Origin: Cymbidium sinense
Lineage: Eukaryota > Streptophyta > Magnoliopsida > Asparagales > Orchidaceae
Direction of reading: 5' to 3'
Length of the DNA stretch: 64,000 nucleotides
Assembly: GCA_021442155.1 (NCBI GenBank)
Contig: CM038216.1
Span: 85,222,945 to 85,286,944 of the forward strand
The notes beneath the pieces were generated by a model that ran no database searches, was not told where the DNA came from, and was given only the letters and a program-made list of their open reading frames with translations. The position numbers were made by a program, and so were the translations under genes. Each line of letters begins with the position of its first letter. Within the stretch, counting starts at the first letter, position 1. This document shows positions 59,370 to 64,000 of this stretch, piece after piece.

Positions 59370-59400
59370 GGCCGTGCTGGTGGTGGATGGAGAGATCGGG
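59340..59400. other. Polarity-switch junction (head-to-head)
   Basis: Left of about 59,370 all telomere-like repeats read TTTAGGG on + and all GRP and P0 fragments are on -. Right of it repeats read CCCTAAA and GRP fragments are on +. The join is within GGTTTAGG|GCCGTGCTGG, where GCCGTG begins a GRP glycine-codon run. The overlap is at most a few G/GC bases. Both G-rich strands point toward the junction, the geometry of fused chromosome ends. Confidence 0.8.
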
Positions 59401-59668
59401 GATATGATTGTGGATCCCACTACTTGGGAGGCTGGGGTGGTTCTGATGGGAACTGGAGAAACTAGAGAACGTTTGATCCGATCTACTGCTTATGGAACTG
59501 TGTTTTTATTGTAGAGACAGTTCTAGTTATATAGAGTCTTTAATTTGTTCAATGTGTGCTCATTTTTTATCTATGTTATCGCTTGTGTCCTAGAAAACTT
59601 GGTATGTTACTTGGTTGATGAAATCAAAAAGAAGAAATGTTGAATCTGAATTTGTTCTCTGTTTAAAA
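59370..59668 (+). pseudogene. GRP fragment 14 (sense on +): last 31 residues and 3' UTR
   Basis: From 59,370 an open frame of 31 codons plus TAG (59,463-59,465) reads GRAGGGWRDRGYDCGSHYLG then GWGGSDGNWRN, the intact C-terminus of the GRP tail. The complete 3' UTR follows to about 59,662, ending in six A. The upstream coding part is cut off at the junction. This shows the cassette existed before the rearrangement and that the break fell inside it. Confidence 0.86.
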
Positions 59669-60550
59669 AATGAAAAACTAAAAACCCTAAGCCCTAAACT
59701 AAAAGGTGAACCCTAGACCTAAAACCTAAACCCTAAACCTTAAACCCTAAACCCTAAAACCTAAATACCATAAACCCTTAACTTGAAACCCTAAACCCTA
59801 AAACTATAAACTCTAAACCTAAATCGTAAAAACTAAACCCTAAACCCTAAACCATAAATCCTAAACCCTAAACCCTCAACTAACCCTAAACCCTAAATTC
59901 TACACCCTCAACTAACCCTAAGCCCTAAACCCTAACTAAAAAAAATCAAAATAAATACAATAAATAAAAAACCTAAACCAAAATAAAATAGAAATAAATG
60001 AAATAGGAAAATAAAATAAAATAAAAACCTAAACTAAAACCTAAACCTAAAAAATAAAAAAGTAAAAACTTAAATAAATAGAAATTTAAACTAAAGTAAA
60101 AAAACTAAAATACCTAAATAAAATAAAGGCTAATCCTAAAATAAAAAAACAAAAAATAAAATTAAATAAAATCTAAAAAAAATTGTAAACCCAAAAATAA
60201 ATATAAAAAAAAACCTAAACCCTAAACTAAAAATAAACATAAACCTACAATAAAAGTAAAATAAACATAAACCTAAACTAAAATAATCTAAACTAAAATA
60301 AATAAAACCTAAACCAAAACCCTAAATAAAATAAAATAAACTAAAAATAAACCAAAACCTAAATTAAAAAATAAAACCTAAAAATAAACCTAAAATAAAA
60401 ACCTAAACCTAAACCTAAAAAAATAAAATAAAAACCTAAACTTAGAACTAAAAATAAAAATAAAACCAAAACTTAAAAAAAAAAAAAAAAAAAAACTAAA
60501 CAAAAAATAAGCCTAACCAAAAACCTAATTAAAATAAATAAACCTAAATT
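59669..60550 (-). repeat. Telomere-like satellite, CCCTAAA polarity
   Basis: CCCTAAA heptamers to about 59,940, then the AT-rich module in inverted orientation (AAATAAAATAAA words), with an A-run of about 21 bases near 60,475-60,495. No gene is visible. Confidence 0.88.
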
Positions 60551-61818
60551 GATATGGACTCATCCTCTGGACATGCCAACTCCTTGGAAAGCTTAGCTCA
60601 AGATACCATATGATGTTTTCTCCTCGAGGAATATTATAAATGGTAACATATATGATTTGGGCTAATAACTCAATGATGTACTTGTGGTAGTGATAGGGCT
60701 TGGGCTTTATAACCTTATAGGACCCAATGATTTGGTTGATAACTAGCTGAGAATCTTCAAAGATGTTGATGCTCTGGATGCTTAGAGTAACGTCTAACTC
60801 TAGACTGGCAATCGGAGCCTCATATCTGGCTTCGATGTTGGCGCAAGGATTAGGTAGATGATATGAGAATCTCATCACACCGCAGTCCAGAGTGAAGAGA
60901 ACTATTCCTACCCTTGCCTTTCCTAGAATAGTATATTATGGTTTTTCTCTTCTTTGAGAGGAAGCCACACCATCAAAGTACATCTCCTAGTGGTGAATGC
61001 TTGTATCCCCTAAGTTCATGATTTATTCATCGAGGACAGTAAGTGGAAAGTCAATAGGAAGTGGGTGAGTTGTTATGAAATCCACTAGCGTTGGTCGTGT
61101 CATGAGATATTGTAGTGAATTGATCTTAGAAATTAAGTTCACCTTATGAGGAAGCATGTAGTGTTGTAGCTTTTGGGATGCAAATATTAAAGCTAGGCAA
61201 TGCTTCTCAATGAGTGTATAAATAGCCTTAGTAGGGATTAGACGACGTCTGAGATAGTAGAGTGCATTTTTCTTCCCTTCGTCATTGGCTTGGGCCAACA
61301 AAGCACCAAAGGAGTCATTTAATAGAACAGTGTAAAGTATGAGAGGCTTGCCCGGGATAAGGGCTGGTAGAACCGGTGGCATCATCAGGTAATACTTGAT
61401 GCCTTCGAAGGCATGCTCACACTTGTCATCCCACTTGAACTTGGCATCCTTTTTGATAAGAGCTGAGAATGGTTGACATCTTCTCGATAGGTTGGATATA
61501 AAGCATCTTAGATATGCCAACTGCCCTTGGAATGATCTGAGTTGAGTTAAAATTTTAGGGGGTGGCATTTCTAATATCGCCTTGATCTTATCTGGATCGA
61601 TTTCGATACCCTGGTGTAGGCCAACAAACCCAAGGAATTTCCTTGAAGTTACTCCAAATGCATACTTTAGGGCGTTCATTTTGAGGTTAAATTATCTTAA
61701 CTTTTTGAAAAATACTCTCAAGTCAAAGAGATGGTCTTCCTTTTCTCTACTTTTGAGCACGAGATCAGCGGCATAGCACTCGACATGATGATGAATGAGT
61801 TCGTTGAAGATTCCTGTC
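60551..61818 (-). mobile_element. Tat-type gypsy fragment 2: RT end, RNase H, second RNase H
   Basis: Read on minus from 61,818: NELIHHHVECYAADLV, where the YVDD catalytic box reads YAAD (61,764-61,775), then HLFDLRVFFKKLR and a TAA (61,692-61,694). An open frame of 218 codons (61,679-61,023) follows, carrying the RT C-terminus (RKFLGFVGLHQGIEIDPDK), FKWDDKCEHAFEGIKYYL, and RNase H with GALLAQANDEG and EKHCLALIFASQKLQHY. The second RNase H (60,878-60,560) has NIEARYEA, INIFEDSQLVINQIIGSYKV and YHYHKYIIELLAQI. Integrase, protease and LTRs are absent, and both ends abut CCCTAAA-type repeats. It is better preserved than the matching part at 28.7-30.0 kb and shares a stop with it. Confidence 0.88.
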
Positions 61819-62789
61819 TAAAATAAAATAAAAACTTAAAGTAAAACCTAAACCTAAACCTAAAAATAAAATAAAATAAACTAATAAAAATAAACTAAAA
61901 TAAAATAACTAAAAACCTAAACTAAACTAAATAAAATAAAATAAATCGAAGAATAAAATACTGAAATAAAATAAAAAATAAATATAAAATAAACCTAAAA
62001 TAAAATAAAAACTAAATAAAAACCTAAACTTAAAATAAAAATAAAATAAACCTAAACCTAAACTAAAATAAACTAAACTAAAATAAATAAAACCTAAACC
62101 TAAACCTTAACTAAATAAAATAAAATAAATTAAAAAGAAATATAAACCTAAACTAAAAAATAAAACCTAAAAATAAACCTGAAATAAAAACCTAAAACTA
62201 AAAACCTATATTTAAAAAAAAATAAAATAAAAAGCTAAACCTAAACCTAAAAATAAAAAATATAACTTAACCTAAAAAATAAAATAAAAATAAAACTCAA
62301 CTAAAAAATAAACCTAAACCTAAACCTTAAGCTAAAATGAAAATGAAAATAAAAAACCTAAACTAAAATAAATATACCTAAAATAAATAAACTAAACTAA
62401 ATAAAACTAAAAAATAAACCTAAATAAAATAAAAAATAAAAAATAAATATAAATAAAAAATAAACTAAATAAACCTAAACCTCTGATTTTTTTAATTTTA
62501 AATCAAAATCCTAAACCCTAAATCTTAAACCTTAAACTATAAACTAAATAAACCTAAACTTGCAAGTTTACTTAATTTAAACAAAAAAGTCATAAACCCT
62601 AAATCTACAAACTAATTCTAAACCCTAAACCTACAACCCTAAACCACACCCTACCAAACCTCCACCACCCAACCTAAACCTATAACCATAAACCACACCC
62701 TAAACCCTAAACCCAACTTAAACCTAAAATAACTAAATAAATTAAAAATAAATTTAATACCTAAAATAAACCTAAACCTAAACCATTAG
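61819..62789 (-). repeat. Telomere-like satellite with inverted anchor
   Basis: Inverted AT-rich module, then the anchor in reverse at about 62,560-62,580 (AAGTTTACTTAATTTAA), then CCCTAAA heptamers and GRP flank words (AATAAATTAAAAATAAA) up to GRP 15. The anchor proves that this arm is the same satellite turned round. Confidence 0.86.
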
Positions 62790-63208
62790 AATGGATAGAA
62801 CCTTGATGGTAGGAACATCACGTCAACCTTAGTCTAGATCGGCGATGGGCTAGAAGGCGGCTATCATAGTGTTGGTGGGGGATCTGGAGGCAGCTGTGAC
62901 AAAGGTTACACCCGTGGTGGTGACGGAGTGAGAGATCTGGGAGATGATGGAGATCCCGCTACTCGAGGGGCTAGAGTGGTTCTAATGGGAATTAGAGAAA
63001 TTGAAGAACGACCAATCTGATCTGCTACTTATGGAACTATCATTACAATAGAGATTATTCTAGAAATCTAGTGTTTTAGATTTTCTCTATTGCTCATTTT
63101 TGATCTGTGTTGTCTCTTGTGTCTTAGAAAAGTTGGTGTGTTACTTGCTTGATAAAATTCATAAGAAGAAATGTTGAATCTGAATCTGTTCTCTATTAAA
63201 AAGAATAA
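62790..63208 (+). pseudogene. GRP fragment 15 (sense on +): full-length cassette, heavily decayed
   Basis: Starts AGAATGGATAGAACCTTGAT, the usual cassette start, then loses frame within the RRM end (an ATCACGTCAACC deletion plus TAG). The glycine tail is shortened: HSVGGGSGGSCDKGY-type and RGGDGVRDLGDDG-type readings in changing frames, ending near SNGN. The 3' UTR is complete to about 63,200, closing with five A. No frame longer than about 30 codons survives. Confidence 0.83.
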
Positions 63209-64000
63209 AAACCCTAAACACTAAACTAAAACCTGAACCCTAGATCTTAAACCTAAAACCTAAACACTTCAAATCCCTAAACCATAAACCCTAAACTAAA
63301 CCACCCTAAACCCTAAACCACTAATCCTTAAACCCAAAACCAAAACCATAAACCCTTAACCCTAAAGCTAAACTCCTAAACCACCTTAAACCTAAACTCT
63401 CTACCCTAACCCTAAACCCTAATCCTAATCCCTAAACCAAAAAAACCTAAACCTAAACTAAATAAAACCCAAAATAAAATAAAACCTAAACTAAAATAAA
63501 ATAAAAAATAAAAATAAAATAAACTAAACTTAAAACCTAAATTTAAACCAAAACCTAAGCCTAAAATGATAAAAAAAATAAAAAATAAAAACTAAGATAA
63601 AATAAAATAAAGAAAAACCTAAACTAAACTAAGAATTAAACCTAAAATAAAACTAAACCTAAAATATAAATAAAATAAACCTAAAATGAAATAAATTATG
63701 ATCTAGAATAAACAATACAACGAGATAAATAAATAAAACCTAAACTAAAACCTAAACCTAAAGTAAAATAAAATAAACCTAAATCTAAACTAAAATAAAT
63801 AAAACCTAAACCTAAAATAAACTAAACTAAACCTAACCTAAACTAAATTACTTGGTTTGTAATTTAAATAAAACTCTTAAACCTAAACCTACTAAACCCT
63901 AAACCCCCTAAACCCTAAATCCTATCTAAACTCCATCCCTAAACAAAAACTAAACCATAAATTACTAACCCTAAACCACTAACCCCAAATGACTACCCAA
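63209..64000 (-). repeat. Telomere-like satellite at right edge, CCCTAAA polarity
   Basis: CCCTAAA variants to about 63,440, inverted AT-rich module to 63,880, then CCCTAAA variants again to the end of the window. No gene is visible. Confidence 0.88.

Noticed and set aside
61582..61776. 64-codon + frame inside gypsy fragment 2
   Set aside because: Antisense to the RT C-terminus, which carries clear family motifs on minus.

Overview
The window is nuclear DNA of a land plant, probably a flowering plant. Nearly all of it is a large, degenerate telomere-like satellite made of the plant telomere heptamer TTTAGGG, variants of it (TTTAGG, TTTATTTTA, TTTAGTTTA) and a few GC-rich variants. Three kinds of passenger are embedded: broken fragments of a glycine-rich RNA-binding protein (GRP) gene, broken fragments of the cytosolic ribosomal stalk protein P0 gene, and Ty3/gypsy retrotransposon fragments of the Tat type, which carry a second RNase H domain. 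I see no intact gene, tRNA, rRNA or CRISPR array. A subtelomeric or ancient interstitial-telomere location fits best. The species cannot be named from this sequence.

Layout. Bases 1-21,190: TTTAGGG-polarity satellite with eight GC-rich islands, three GRP fragments plus one sliver and a further full copy at 20.3 kb, one P0 fragment and one unidentified 1.2-kb sequence. Bases 21,190-35,265: a block of about 14 kb without telomere-like repeats. It holds a decayed Tat-type gypsy element (protease, RT, RNase H, second RNase H and integrase in order on +) and four or more families of local tandem repeats. Bases 35,265-59,369: satellite again, with nine GRP fragments, two P0 fragments and a tandem segmental duplication with a period of about 8.7-8.95 kb. 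Near 59,370 the polarity flips. From there to 64,000 the + strand reads CCCTAAA, two GRP fragments are on +, and a second gypsy fragment is on -.

How it fits together. The satellite is not random decay. An anchor near AAATTAAGTAAACTGGTAG recurs about 25 times, and undisturbed neighbouring anchors are about 1.0 kb apart, so the array has a higher-order unit of about 1 kb. The GRP fragments share both ends and the same flanking telomere-like sequence, which points to one capture followed by amplification with the satellite. In every case the GRP and P0 sense strand is the CCCTAAA strand, and their 3' ends carry a short A-run that abuts the repeats, as expected of 5'-truncated copies of abundant mRNAs. 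The head-to-head TTTAGGG/CCCTAAA junction at 59,370 cuts the second copy of the segmental duplication. It has the geometry of an end-to-end telomere fusion or an inversion breakpoint.

Limits: all alignments were made by eye. Repeat boundaries are good to about 10-50 bases, and an assembly artefact at the junction cannot be excluded from sequence alone.
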